Shown here piece by piece: positions 6,883-14,352 of a stretch of DNA of 43,277 bases. Location: positions 1 through 43,277 of the forward strand of contig JACPEI010000038.1 in assembly GCA_016183575.1 (NCBI GenBank), in the 5' to 3' direction. The position numbers and the translations under genes were made by a program. Positions within the stretch are counted from its first letter, which is position 1, and every line of letters begins with the position of its first letter. The stretch is from Nitrosomonadales bacterium. GTDB taxonomy: Bacteria; Pseudomonadota; Gammaproteobacteria; Burkholderiales; Gallionellaceae. The notes beneath the pieces were generated by a model. The model was not told the DNA's origin and searched no databases. It saw nothing but the letters and a program-made list of their open reading frames with translations.

Positions 6883-8883
6883 ATGGAAAACCTCTGGAAC
6901 GACACAGAAGCAAACAAGCAGCAGAACATCCTGGCGGAGCGCGTTTATTCGTCGCGCCTGCTCGGCGCGAATCCGAACCTGGTGCTGCACGGCGGCGGCA
7001 ACACCTCGGTGAAGGGCGTCAGCAAGAATATCTTCGGCGAGGATGTGGAAACGCTGTTCGTCAAAGGCAGCGGCTCGGATCTCGCCACGATAGAGGCCAG
7101 GGACTTTGTCGCGGTGCGCCTCGATACGATGCTGAAGCTGTCGCACCTGGAAAGCCTGTCGGACATCGACATGGCGCGCGAACTCAAGCTGGCTTCCCTC
7201 GACCCGAACGCGCCCGCGCCGTCGGTCGAAGCCATCCTGCACGCGCTGATCCCGTACCGTTTTGTCGACCATACCCATGCCGACGCGATTGTTGCCATTA
7301 CGAATACTTCTGGCACCAACACCGCGTCGGGCGAGGCGCGCATCCGCGAGCTGTTCGGCGATGAAGTCGTCGTGCTGCCCTACGTGATGCCCGGCTTCGA
7401 CCTGGCCAAATTGTGCGCCGAAGTGTTCCCCGCACAGGCCACATCGCGCACCATCGGCATGGTGCTGATGAACCATGGTATCTTCAGTTTCGGCGATACC
7501 GCGAAGCAGTCCTATGAGCGAATGATAGCCCTGGTCGGCCGCGCCGAGGATTACCTGAACAGAAACGCGCCGCTGATACCGACAACCGGAATCGTGTCTA
7601 CCGCCAACTGGTTCGAGTTGCCGGAATTGAGAAAGAAAGTTTCCGCTGCCGCCAGATTCCCGCTGCTGTTGCGCAGCAATGCCGGCAGCGCCGCGCTGGC
7701 CTTCGCGCGCGATCCGAACATCGCGGAAATTTCGCAGCGCGGACCGGCGACGCCCGACCATATCATCCGCACCAAGCGCCTGCCGCTGCTCGGGCGGGAT
7801 GTCGAAGCCTATGTGCAGGCATACAAAAATTATTTCGACAAAAATTCGCAAGCGGCCCCATCTTCACAGACGAATAAGCCTCCGCTGACGATGCTCGACC
7901 CCGCGCCGCGCGTCATCATCGACCCGGAGTTCGGCCTGGTCAGCGCAGGCCGCTCGGCGCGCGACACGCAGATCGTCGAGGACATTTATCTGCATACGCA
8001 GGACATCATCTTGCGCGGCGAAATGCTCGGCGGCTATCAGGCGCTGGGTGAGGCGCCACTGTTCAGCATGGAATACTCGGACCTCGAGCAGGCCAAGCGG
8101 AAGAAGGCAGGCGCGCCGAAAGCGTTCGCCGGCGAAATTGCGCTGGTGACCGGCGCGGCATCCGGCATCGGCAAGGCCTGCGTGCAGGCCTTCCTGAACC
8201 GGGGCACCGCGGTGGTGGGTGTGGACATCAACCCGGCCGTGGTATCCCTGCACGGAAAGCGCGCCGACTATCTGGGCATTACGGCGGATATGACCTCGCT
8301 GGATGCGATCAAGGCGCTGCTGGAGCAAACCATCCGCCATTACGGCGGGCTCGACATGCTGGTGCTGAATGCCGGAATCTTCCCCGGCGGCAAGAAGATC
8401 GGCGCGCTGGCCGACGGCGAGTGGCGCAAGGTGATGGCGATCAACCTGGATGCCAATCTGGCGATCATGCGCGAAGCGCACCCGCTGCTGAAAGCGGCGC
8501 CGAGATATGGCCGGGTCGTGGTGATCGGCTCGAAGAACGTCCCGGCGCCGGGACCGGGCGCGGCGACCTATTCCGCGTCGAAGGCGGCATTGACGCAGCT
8601 CGCCCGCGTCGCTGCATTGGAGTGGGGCGCAGACGCGATCCGCATCAACGTCGTGCATCCGAATGCGGTGTTCGACACCGGCATCTGGACAGAAGATGTG
8701 CTGGCGCAGCGCGCCGCCCATTACGGCATGACCGTCGACGAATACAAGCGCAACAACGTGCTGCATGAGGAAGTGACCAGCCAGGACGTCGCGGAACTCA
8801 CCGCGGAAATGTGCGGTGTTCTGTTCGCGAAAATCACCGGCGCGCAAATCCCGATCGATGGCGGCAATGACCGGGTAATCTGA
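6883..8883 (+). CDS. Bifunctional class II aldolase / short-chain dehydrogenase
   Basis: A 666-residue fusion. The N-terminal half is a class II (adducin-type) aldolase: HGGGNTSVKG near residue 38, zinc-ligand candidates H130 and H132 in HTHAD, and H198 in MNHGIFS. The C-terminal part from about residue 415 is an SDR: TGAASGIG at 423-430 for NAD(P), LNAGIF, and the catalytic YSASK with Y563 and K567. Family members such as RhaD/RhaEW-like proteins split a ketose-1-phosphate to DHAP plus an aldehyde, and the dehydrogenase half processes the aldehyde. Position downstream of mtnP, apt and mtnA suggests that the substrate here is 5-methylthioribulose-1-phosphate and the aldehyde methylthioacetaldehyde. 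Rhamnulose-1-phosphate or another sugar phosphate is the alternative. The start has only a weak GGGCAG upstream. Confidence 0.85.
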   Translation: MENLWNDTEANKQQNILAERVYSSRLLGANPNLVLHGGGNTSVKGVSKNIFGEDVETLFVKGSGSDLATIEARDFVAVRLDTMLKLSHLESLSDIDMARELKLASLDPNAPAPSVEAILHALIPYRFVDHTHADAIVAITNTSGTNTASGEARIRELFGDEVVVLPYVMPGFDLAKLCAEVFPAQATSRTIGMVLMNHGIFSFGDTAKQSYERMIALVGRAEDYLNRNAPLIPTTGIVSTANWFELPELRKKVSAAARFPLLLRSNAGSAALAFARDPNIAEISQRGPATPDHIIRTKRLPLLGRDVEAYVQAYKNYFDKNSQAAPSSQTNKPPLTMLDPAPRVIIDPEFGLVSAGRSARDTQIVEDIYLHTQDIILRGEMLGGYQALGEAPLFSMEYSDLEQAKRKKAGAPKAFAGEIALVTGAASGIGKACVQAFLNRGTAVVGVDINPAVVSLHGKRADYLGITADMTSLDAIKALLEQTIRHYGGLDMLVLNAGIFPGGKKIGALADGEWRKVMAINLDANLAIMREAHPLLKAAPRYGRVVVIGSKNVPAPGPGAATYSASKAALTQLARVAALEWGADAIRINVVHPNAVFDTGIWTEDVLAQRAAHYGMTVDEYKRNNVLHEEVTSQDVAELTAEMCGVLFAKITGAQIPIDGGNDRVI

Positions 8884-8939
8884 AGCCTGCACCTTGCGGG
8901 TAGAATCCGCGTCACCCGCCAAACATACCGAGGAATTCA

Positions 8940-11873
8940 ATGGCACTTTCCTGGAACGAAATCCGCAATCGCGCCCACGAGTTTTCCAAGCGCTGGGAAC
9001 ACGAAACCTCGGAAGACGCCGAAGCCAAGCCGTTCTGGACGGAGTTCCTCAACGTCTTCGGCATAGACCGCAAGCGCGTCGCCAGTTTCGAGGAACCGGT
9101 CAAAAAACTCGGCGACAAACAGGGCTACATCGACCTGTTCTGGAAAGGCATGCTGCTGGTCGAGCACAAGTCGCGCGGCAAAAACCTGGACAAGGCCTAT
9201 ACCCAGGCGCTCGATTATTTCCCCGGCATCAAGGAACGCGACCTGCCGAAATATGTGCTGGTATCCGATTTCGCGCGCTTCCGTTTGTACGACCTCGATG
9301 AAGGCACGCAACAGGAATTCAAGCTCGCCGACCTGCACAAGCGCATCAAGCATTTCGCCTTCATTGCCGGTTACCGCACGCAAACCATCGCGCCGCAGAA
9401 CCCGGTCAATATCAAGGCCGCCGAGCGTATGGGCAGGCTGCACGATGCGCTCAAGGCGGGGGGCTACGAAGGCCACCCGCTCGAAGTACTGCTGGTGCGC
9501 CTGCTGTTCTGCCTGTTCGCCGAAGACACCGGCATCTTCCAGCCCGCCAGCGCGTTCCGCGCCTGGATCGAGGAGCGCACCGCGCCCGACGGCTCCGACC
9601 TCGGCGCGCAACTGGCGCTATTGTTTCAGGTTCTCAACACGCCGGAAGACAAACGCGCGAAGACGCTCGACGAACAGATCGCCGCCTTTCCCTACGTCAA
9701 CGGCAAACTGTTCGCGGAAGTGCTGCCCATCGCCTCGTTCAATCTTACGATGCGCGAGGCATTGCTCGACTGCTGCGCGCTCGACTGGAGCGCGATCTCG
9801 CCCGCGATCTTCGGCGCGCTGTTCCAGAGCATCATGGACGCCAAGGCGCGGCGCAACATCGGCGCGCACTACACCTCTGAGGAGAACATCCTCAAGCTCA
9901 TCCAGCCGCTGTTCCTCGATGCGCTCTGGGAAGAATTCAACCGCGTCAAAGGCAACAAGAACAAGCTGTTCGAGTTCCACAAGAAACTGCGCACGCTCAC
10001 CTTCTTCGACCCGGCCTGCGGCTGCGGCAACTTCCTGGTGATCGCCTACCGCGAACTGCGCAAGCTGGAACTGGAAGTGCTGCGCACCGTGCATGAAGGC
10101 CCCGGCTCGCGCTTCCTCGACATCCATCAGGAAATCAGCGTGGACGTGGATCAGTTCTACGGCATCGAAATCGAAGAATTCCCGGCGCAGATCGCACAGG
10201 TCGCACTGTGGCTGATGGACCATCAGATGAACGTGCGCGTGTCCGAAGAATTCGGTATGTACTTCGCGCGCATCCCGCTCAAGACCTCGCCGCACATCGT
10301 CAACGGCAACGCGCTCACGCTGGACTGGAATGACGTGCTGCCTGCGGAACGCGCGAGTTATGTGTTCGGTAATCCACCATTCGTGGGGAAGAAAGAGCAA
10401 AGCGCAGCACAAAAAGCGGATGTTGCGCCCTTGTTTGCGGCCATCAAGGGATCAGGTGTCTTGGATTACGTTGCAGCGTGGTATCTCAAAGCAGCGCGGT
10501 ATATGACAGTCGCCCACAACCCTGTAGGAGCGAGCCCTGCTCGCGAATCGCACGCAGGGCGTGCTCCTACAAAAATATCTGCTGCCTTCGTCTCTACCAA
10601 CTCCATCACCCAAGGCGAACAGGTCGGCATCCTGTGGGGCGAGCTGTTGAACAAATATCACATCAAGATTCACTTTGCCCATCGCACCTTTCAGTGGAGC
10701 AACGAAGCGCGCGGCAAGGCGGCGGTGCATTGCGTTATCATCGGCTTCGCACCCTTTGATGTGAATGACAAGCGAATCTGGGATTATGAAAAACCGGATT
10801 CGGATGCGCACGAACTCAAGGTGCATAATATCAACCCGTATCTTGTAGATACCGCTGACGTATTAATTATTAACCGTAGCACTCCAATTTCTGTTGCGCC
10901 TGAAATGAACTACGGTAGCTTTGCACTTGACGATGGGAACTACACGCTTTCGGAAGCTGATCGAGAGCAAATACTCATTGAAAATCCCGATGCGGAAAAA
11001 TTTATTAGGCCATTCGTCGGCGGGCAGGAGTTGTTGCACAACATTAAACGTTGGTGTCTTTGGCTTACTGATGCACAACCAAGCGAACTGCGATCTTTAC
11101 CAGCCGTTTTGCGGAGAGTGGAAGCCGTAAAGAGATGGCGCGAGGAGAGTAACCGCGAGACAACCAAAAAGCTTGCTACAACACCTTCTCGCTTTGCTGA
11201 GATTCGACAGCCTCAGACCAATTACATCGCAATTCCGACACTTTCATCTGAAAAACGTAGTTTTATTCCCATGGCATTTTTGGGTGCTGATGTAATTGCA
11301 TCGAATCAAGTTTACGTTTTTCCAAATGCTTCTCTTTTTCATTTTGGCGTGTTGCAGTCCACCATGCACAATGCCTGGATACGCTACACCTGCGGTCGGT
11401 TGGAAAGCCGTTACCGTTATTCGGCAGGTATCGTGTACAACAACTTCCCGTGGCCCGAAACCCCCTCCAACTCCCCCTTGTCAGGGGGAGAGCAGAGCAG
11501 CGGCTCATCCCCTGACAAGGGGAGGCTGGGAGGGGTTAAGGTTGCAGCTGTGGAAGCTGCCGCCCAAGCCGTGCTGGATGCCCGCGCACAATATATGCTC
11601 CCCTCGCCCGCAAGCGGGAGAGGGGCCGGGGGAGAGGGGGAGCGTGTGAGCGCAGCGAACTCAGCATCGCTCGCCGACCTCTACGACCCGCTCACCATGC
11701 CGCCCGCGCTGGTCAAAGCCCATCAAGCCCCCGACCGCGCCGTGGACGCCTGCTACCGCAAGGCCGCATTCGCCAGCGACGCGCAGCGCGTGGAATTTCT
11801 GTTCGAGCGCTACCAACAGCTCACCAGCCTGCTGCCTGCGGCATCAGTGAAAAAGTCGCGGAAGAAAACCTAG
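8940..11873 (+). CDS. MmeI-like type IIG restriction-modification enzyme with three repeat-derived insertions
   Basis: A 977-residue single-chain enzyme. The N-terminal nuclease has D65 and then E75-H-K77 (a PD-ExK pattern) in YIDLFWKGMLLVEHKS. Helical region 150-330 carries IGAHYTSEENI. The adenine methyltransferase core has SAM motif DPACGCGNF from D357 and catalytic NPPF from N478. A C-terminal target-recognition region and helical tail follow. Such enzymes cut and methylate one DNA strand-specific site without separate subunits. Three segments look translated from repeats: about 529-544 (10524-10570), about 840-866 (11459-11538) and about 887-902 (11599-11644). They fall between conserved stretches ARYM/AFVSTNSITQGEQ, NNFPWPE/VEAAAQAVLDARAQ and LDARAQ/SLADLYDPLTMPPAL. 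The recognition region is AT-richer than the rest. GAGG precedes the start by 7 bp. No frameshift is seen, so the gene may be functional. Confidence 0.88.
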   Translation: MALSWNEIRNRAHEFSKRWEHETSEDAEAKPFWTEFLNVFGIDRKRVASFEEPVKKLGDKQGYIDLFWKGMLLVEHKSRGKNLDKAYTQALDYFPGIKERDLPKYVLVSDFARFRLYDLDEGTQQEFKLADLHKRIKHFAFIAGYRTQTIAPQNPVNIKAAERMGRLHDALKAGGYEGHPLEVLLVRLLFCLFAEDTGIFQPASAFRAWIEERTAPDGSDLGAQLALLFQVLNTPEDKRAKTLDEQIAAFPYVNGKLFAEVLPIASFNLTMREALLDCCALDWSAISPAIFGALFQSIMDAKARRNIGAHYTSEENILKLIQPLFLDALWEEFNRVKGNKNKLFEFHKKLRTLTFFDPACGCGNFLVIAYRELRKLELEVLRTVHEGPGSRFLDIHQEISVDVDQFYGIEIEEFPAQIAQVALWLMDHQMNVRVSEEFGMYFARIPLKTSPHIVNGNALTLDWNDVLPAERASYVFGNPPFVGKKEQSAAQKADVAPLFAAIKGSGVLDYVAAWYLKAARYMTVAHNPVGASPARESHAGRAPTKISAAFVSTNSITQGEQVGILWGELLNKYHIKIHFAHRTFQWSNEARGKAAVHCVIIGFAPFDVNDKRIWDYEKPDSDAHELKVHNINPYLVDTADVLIINRSTPISVAPEMNYGSFALDDGNYTLSEADREQILIENPDAEKFIRPFVGGQELLHNIKRWCLWLTDAQPSELRSLPAVLRRVEAVKRWREESNRETTKKLATTPSRFAEIRQPQTNYIAIPTLSSEKRSFIPMAFLGADVIASNQVYVFPNASLFHFGVLQSTMHNAWIRYTCGRLESRYRYSAGIVYNNFPWPETPSNSPLSGGEQSSGSSPDKGRLGGVKVAAVEAAAQAVLDARAQYMLPSPASGRGAGGEGERVSAANSASLADLYDPLTMPPALVKAHQAPDRAVDACYRKAAFASDAQRVEFLFERYQQLTSLLPAASVKKSRKKT
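10524..10570. repeat. REP-like element family D, translated inside the restriction-modification gene
   Basis: A 47-nt element running from GTAGGAGCG to GTGCTCCTAC with imperfect inverted symmetry. It has the same length and shares most of its sequence, including CGCACGCAGGGCGTGCTCC, with the intergenic copy at 29952-29998. In frame it reads VGASPARESHAGRAPT. Confidence 0.9.
11459..11538. repeat. Inverted repeat inside the restriction-modification gene (CCCCTTGTCAGGGG type)
   Basis: Left part CTCCCCCTTGTCAGGGGGA and right part TCCCCTGACAAGGGGAGG are near reverse complements, and the outer flanks CCCCTCC and GGAGGGG extend the pairing. It is read in frame as the low-complexity peptide NSPLSGGEQSSGSSPDKG. 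A related CCCCCTTCAAGGGGG palindrome lies at 18744-18758. Confidence 0.8.
11599..11644. repeat. Third in-gene repeat (CTCGCCCGCAAGCGGGAGAG type)
   Basis: Contains the hairpin CTCGCCCGCAAGCGGGAG followed by GGGGCCGGGGGAGAGGGGG. It is translated as LPSPASGRGAGGEGER. I recognise this as a dispersed repeat type common in other proteobacterial genomes; only this copy is in the window. Confidence 0.7.
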
Positions 11874-12006
11874 GGAAATGCAGATTTAATCCGTTCGGGG
11901 TGAGCCTGTCGAACCATGATCTGATTAAATCTATAACAATCAATTGATACCGCTAACCCTTCGACAAGCTCAGGGCGAACGGATGATTTAATCTGCGTTT
12001 CCCTAG
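11870..12006. repeat. 137-nt imperfect inverted repeat carrying the stop codon of the restriction-modification gene
   Basis: Left arm 11870-11913 begins CTAGGGAAATGCAGATTTAA. Right arm 11960-12006 ends with the near reverse complement, TTAATCTGCGTTTCCCTAG. The inner parts of the arms carry CGTTCGGGGTGAGCCTGTCG and its partner CGACAAGCTCAGGGCGAACG. The TAG at 11871-11873 in the left arm is the stop codon of the upstream gene. Confidence 0.85.
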
Positions 12007-12033
12007 CGGCTATTCGGGTTGAAGGCCTTAATA

Positions 12034-12062
12034 TTGTTAAGTGTCACTTAACAGCTTACAAT
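12034..12062 (+). promoter_or_regulatory. Putative sigma-70 promoter of higBA
   Basis: TTGTTA at 12034-12039 and TACAAT at 12057-12062 are spaced by 17 bp, close to the consensus -35 and -10 boxes. Transcription would be expected to start about 7 bp after the -10 box, which is at or next to the higB ATG (12069). The higB mRNA may therefore be leaderless. Confidence 0.65.
12035..12053. promoter_or_regulatory. Putative HigA operator
   Basis: A perfect palindrome, TGTTAAGTG-T-CACTTAACA, with 9-nt arms. It sits between the -35 and -10 boxes of the higBA promoter, where a bound antitoxin dimer would block RNA polymerase. Autoregulation by HigA is known for the family; the site itself is inferred. 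Confidence 0.65.
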
Positions 12063-12068
12063 GCGGCC

Positions 12069-12347
12069 ATGATAAAGACTTTTCGGCATAAAGGGCTTGA
12101 AGCCTTTTTTCGGACAGGCAGCAAAGCCGGGATTCAGCCACGCCATGCGGGAAAGTTGCGCGTAATGTTGACCATGCTGGACAGCGCAAGGCGAGCGGAT
12201 GATATGAATGCGCCGGGTTGGCGGTTTCATCCGCTGATCGGCAATTTTGCGGGACATTATTCCGTAACAGTGAACGGGAATTGGCGTTTGATCTTTGCCT
12301 TTAAAAACGAAAATGCCGAGCTGGTTGATTATCTGGATTACCACTAG
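12069..12347 (+). CDS. higB: HigB-type toxin (RelE superfamily mRNA interferase)
   Basis: A 92-residue protein with the HigB N-terminus MIKTFRHKGLEAFF, the central segment WRFHPL, and the C-terminal WRLIFAF and VDYLDYH motifs. Family toxins cleave mRNA on the translating ribosome and are held inactive by HigA. The toxin gene precedes the antitoxin gene, the usual higBA order, with 12 bp between them. No Shine-Dalgarno precedes the ATG; a promoter -10 box ends only 6 bp upstream, which suggests leaderless translation. The TAG stop overlaps the Shine-Dalgarno of higA. Confidence 0.92.
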   Translation: MIKTFRHKGLEAFFRTGSKAGIQPRHAGKLRVMLTMLDSARRADDMNAPGWRFHPLIGNFAGHYSVTVNGNWRLIFAFKNENAELVDYLDYH

Positions 12348-12359
12348 GAGGATTTAAAT

Positions 12360-12647
12360 ATGAGCAGAATGCACAATCCGGCACATCCCGGCGAAGTGTT
12401 GCGGGAATGGCTACCCGAAGATATGACGGTGACTCAGGCAGCCAAGGAGTTGCAAATATCCCGCGTTACACTTTCCAAAGTGCTGAACGGCAAGGCTGGC
12501 GTAACAGCGGGGATGTCATTGCGCCTTGCGGCGTGGCTGGGTACCAGCCCCGATGTTTGGCTTGGAATGCAAGCACAATGGGATTTGTGGCAAGCCGAGC
12601 AACAGCCGACGCCGAAAATCAGGCCGCTTGAAAGATTGGCTGCTTGA
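12360..12647 (+). CDS. higA: HigA-type antitoxin with helix-turn-helix
   Basis: A 95-residue XRE-like protein beginning MSRMHNPAHPGEVLREWL, the HigA/VapI family signature. The helix-turn-helix spans about residues 25-50 (VTQAAKELQISRVTLSKVLNG), and a C-terminal helix ends near LWQAEQ. It binds and neutralises HigB and represses its own operon, probably through the palindrome at 12035-12053. A strong AGGAGG at 12346-12351, overlapping the higB stop, should give the antitoxin high translation compared with the toxin. Confidence 0.93.
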   Translation: MSRMHNPAHPGEVLREWLPEDMTVTQAAKELQISRVTLSKVLNGKAGVTAGMSLRLAAWLGTSPDVWLGMQAQWDLWQAEQQPTPKIRPLERLAA

Positions 12648-12666
12648 TCCTGGAAAACACAGCCGT

Positions 12667-12688
12667 GTGGGCACAAAAACGTGCCCAC
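12667..12688. repeat. Short hairpin repeat downstream of higA
   Basis: Stem GTGGGCAC / GTGCCCAC with a 6-nt AAAAAC loop. No T-tract follows, so it is not a classic terminator. It resembles another dispersed repeat type and could stabilise the 3' end of the higBA mRNA. Confidence 0.6.
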
Positions 12689-12700
12689 CCTGCTTGCCTA

Positions 12701-12815
12701 ATTCCAATTCGCAATAGAAACAGGAATAACGTAGGGTGCGTTCTACGCACCATTACCAATTGGTGTGTAGAACGCACCCTACGAAAATATTATTGTTTGT
12801 AACGCGAATTGGAAT
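12701..12815. repeat. Nested inverted repeats, family E inside a 12-bp outer repeat
   Basis: The outer arms ATTCCAATTCGC (12701-12712) and GCGAATTGGAAT (12804-12815) are perfect complements. Inside lies a GTAGGGTGCGTTCTAC / GTAGAACGCACCCTAC pair at 12731-12782, with a CCAATTGG palindrome at its centre. A shorter family member is at 31578-31602. Confidence 0.85.
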
Positions 12816-12887
12816 ATCTTGCCTAACTTGACTGCTATTATCTATGCGCGTTTTATGGAGGGTGCTGGATAGGGCTGAATGATTGTT

Positions 12888-12962
12888 TGGTGTCCTCGAC
12901 AGGAATCGAACCTGTAATTGACCCTTAGGAGGGGCCGGTTATATCCATTTAACTACGGGGAC
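12888..12962 (-). tRNA. tRNA-Arg (anticodon CCT)
   Basis: Read on the minus strand it folds as a complete tRNA. The acceptor is GTCCCCG / CGAGGAC with one C-A mismatch. The D arm is GTTA...TAAC and the anticodon stem is GGCCC/GGGTC around the loop CTCCTAA, giving anticodon CCT. The T arm is ACAGG-TTCGATT-CCTGT, the discriminator is A and the CCA is encoded. It decodes AGG, a rare arginine codon in GC-rich genomes. The 3' end faces the higBA side, but I found no duplicated tRNA end that would mark an integration boundary. Confidence 0.95.
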
Positions 12963-13036
12963 AGCTTGACTGCGGAAGCAGCGGGCGCATTCTAGCTTAA
13001 ACGCCGCGTAATCAGAACCCGCTCGATAGTCCATTT

Positions 13037-14209
13037 ATGAAAAAACATAAATTACCCGGCACCGTCGTTGCGCTCGGCCTGGTCAGTTTCCTGAATGACC
13101 TGGCTTCGGAAATGGTGACGCCGTTCATCCCGATCCTGATCGCGACGGTGCTGGGCGCCGGGCCGGTGGTGCTCGGACTGGTGGAGGGCGCGGCGGATGC
13201 GGCGGCGAGTTTCCTCAAGCTGTGGGCGGGGCGCTATTCGGACCTCAGGCATGGACGCCGCAAGCGGCTGATGGTGTTCGGCTACGGGCTGTCCAACCTG
13301 GCGCGCCCGCTGCTGGCGCTGGTGTCGAGCTGGGGCGCGTTGCTGCTGCTGCGCAGCCTGGACCGCGCCGGCAAGGGCTTGCGCAATGCGCCGCGCGACG
13401 CGCTGCTGGCGGATAGCGCGCATCCAGAAATCCACGGTTTTGCCTATGGCTACCACCGCGCGATGGACAACGCCGGCGCGCTGGGCGGCACGTTGCTCGC
13501 CGTTGCCGCGTTGAGCTGGCTGGACTGGTCGGTGAGCGAGGTGATTCTGTGGTCGGCACTGCCCGGTGTGCTGGTGCTGCTGGTGCTGATTTTCGGTGTG
13601 CGTGAGCCACCGCGCCCCGCAGTGGAAAAAAAGCCGCAAGCGCCGCTGGCGTGGAATGCGCTGCCGCACAACATGCGCCGCTATTTGTGGGTGCTGGTGC
13701 TGTTCACCTTTGCGCGCGCTTCGGAAAGTTTCATCCTGCTGCGCGGCAACGAGCTGGGCATGAGCGTGGTGCAGTTGCTGCTGTTGTGGGCGGCGCTGAA
13801 CCTCGCAAAATCGGGGGCTGCGCTGCTCGGCGGGCGCATGGCGGATGCATTCGGCATACGCCGTTTGAGCCTGGTCAGCTGGTCGGGTTATGCCGTGAGT
13901 TTCGTCGCGCTCGGCCTGGTTGAACAGGGCAACGCGTTGTGGGCCGGCGCTTTGCTCTACGGCTTGCTGACCGGCTTGGGCGAAGGCTCGGAACGCGCGT
14001 TGATCAGCCTGTATGCCGACGAATGCGAGCGCGGCACGGCGTTTGGCTGGTATCACCTCGCCGTCGGCCTGAGCGCCATTCCTGCCGGGGTGCTGTTCGG
14101 CGCGATATGGCATTACTGGAACGCCGGCGCAGCTTTTTTGTTTGCCGGTGGATTGGCTTTGCTGTGTACGCTGTTGCTGCATTTCTGGAGCTTCAGGAAC
14201 GCAACATGA
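13037..14209 (+). CDS. MFS transporter of unknown substrate
   Basis: A 390-residue integral membrane protein with about 12 hydrophobic segments. The MFS loop signature between segments 2 and 3 is visible as WAGRYSDLRHGRRKRLM, near residues 68-84. The N-terminus GLVSFLNDLASEMVTPFIPIL and the segment RNAPRDALLADS resemble MFS proteins often annotated only as major facilitator permeases. The substrate cannot be told from sequence. No Shine-Dalgarno is evident before the ATG at 13037. The gene is monocistronic, bordered by tRNA-Arg and a minus-strand operon. Confidence 0.88.
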   Translation: MKKHKLPGTVVALGLVSFLNDLASEMVTPFIPILIATVLGAGPVVLGLVEGAADAAASFLKLWAGRYSDLRHGRRKRLMVFGYGLSNLARPLLALVSSWGALLLLRSLDRAGKGLRNAPRDALLADSAHPEIHGFAYGYHRAMDNAGALGGTLLAVAALSWLDWSVSEVILWSALPGVLVLLVLIFGVREPPRPAVEKKPQAPLAWNALPHNMRRYLWVLVLFTFARASESFILLRGNELGMSVVQLLLLWAALNLAKSGAALLGGRMADAFGIRRLSLVSWSGYAVSFVALGLVEQGNALWAGALLYGLLTGLGEGSERALISLYADECERGTAFGWYHLAVGLSAIPAGVLFGAIWHYWNAGAAFLFAGGLALLCTLLLHFWSFRNAT

Positions 14210-14218
14210 CGGCTAATT

Positions 14219-14326
14219 TTACCGCTGCGGCGCTTCGTCCGGATACTCCAGGTTGTAGCGCGCCTTGATATGTTTCGGGTCGAGCGCGAGGGTGAATTCG
14301 CTGCGGGCGTTTTCTAGTTCCGGCAT
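14219..14326 (-). CDS. Small hypothetical ORF, possible TPR-like remnant
   Basis: A 35-codon reading frame starting MPELENARSEFTLALDP and continuing KHIKARYNLEYPDEAP. Its composition looks protein-like, and the LALDPKHIKARYNL part resembles a tetratricopeptide helix. It sits between the 3' ends of the MFS gene and the DUF3617 gene. A GGAG lies only 2 bp before the ATG, too close for good initiation. It could be a small conserved protein or the tail of a lost TPR gene. Confidence 0.35.
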   Translation of the reverse strand: MPELENARSEFTLALDPKHIKARYNLEYPDEAPQR

Positions 14327-14352
14327 GGCTCCATCTATTGAAATGCACCACA

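Noticed and set aside
6868-8946. Long minus-strand frames (about 330-360 codons) opposite the aldolase/dehydrogenase gene
   Set aside because: Antisense shadows with unnatural composition; the plus-strand protein has all catalytic motifs.
8940-12962. Genomic island integrated at tRNA-Arg
   Set aside because: The restriction-modification and higBA genes lie on the 3' side of the tRNA, but no integrase and no duplicated tRNA 3' end was found between 8884 and 12887.
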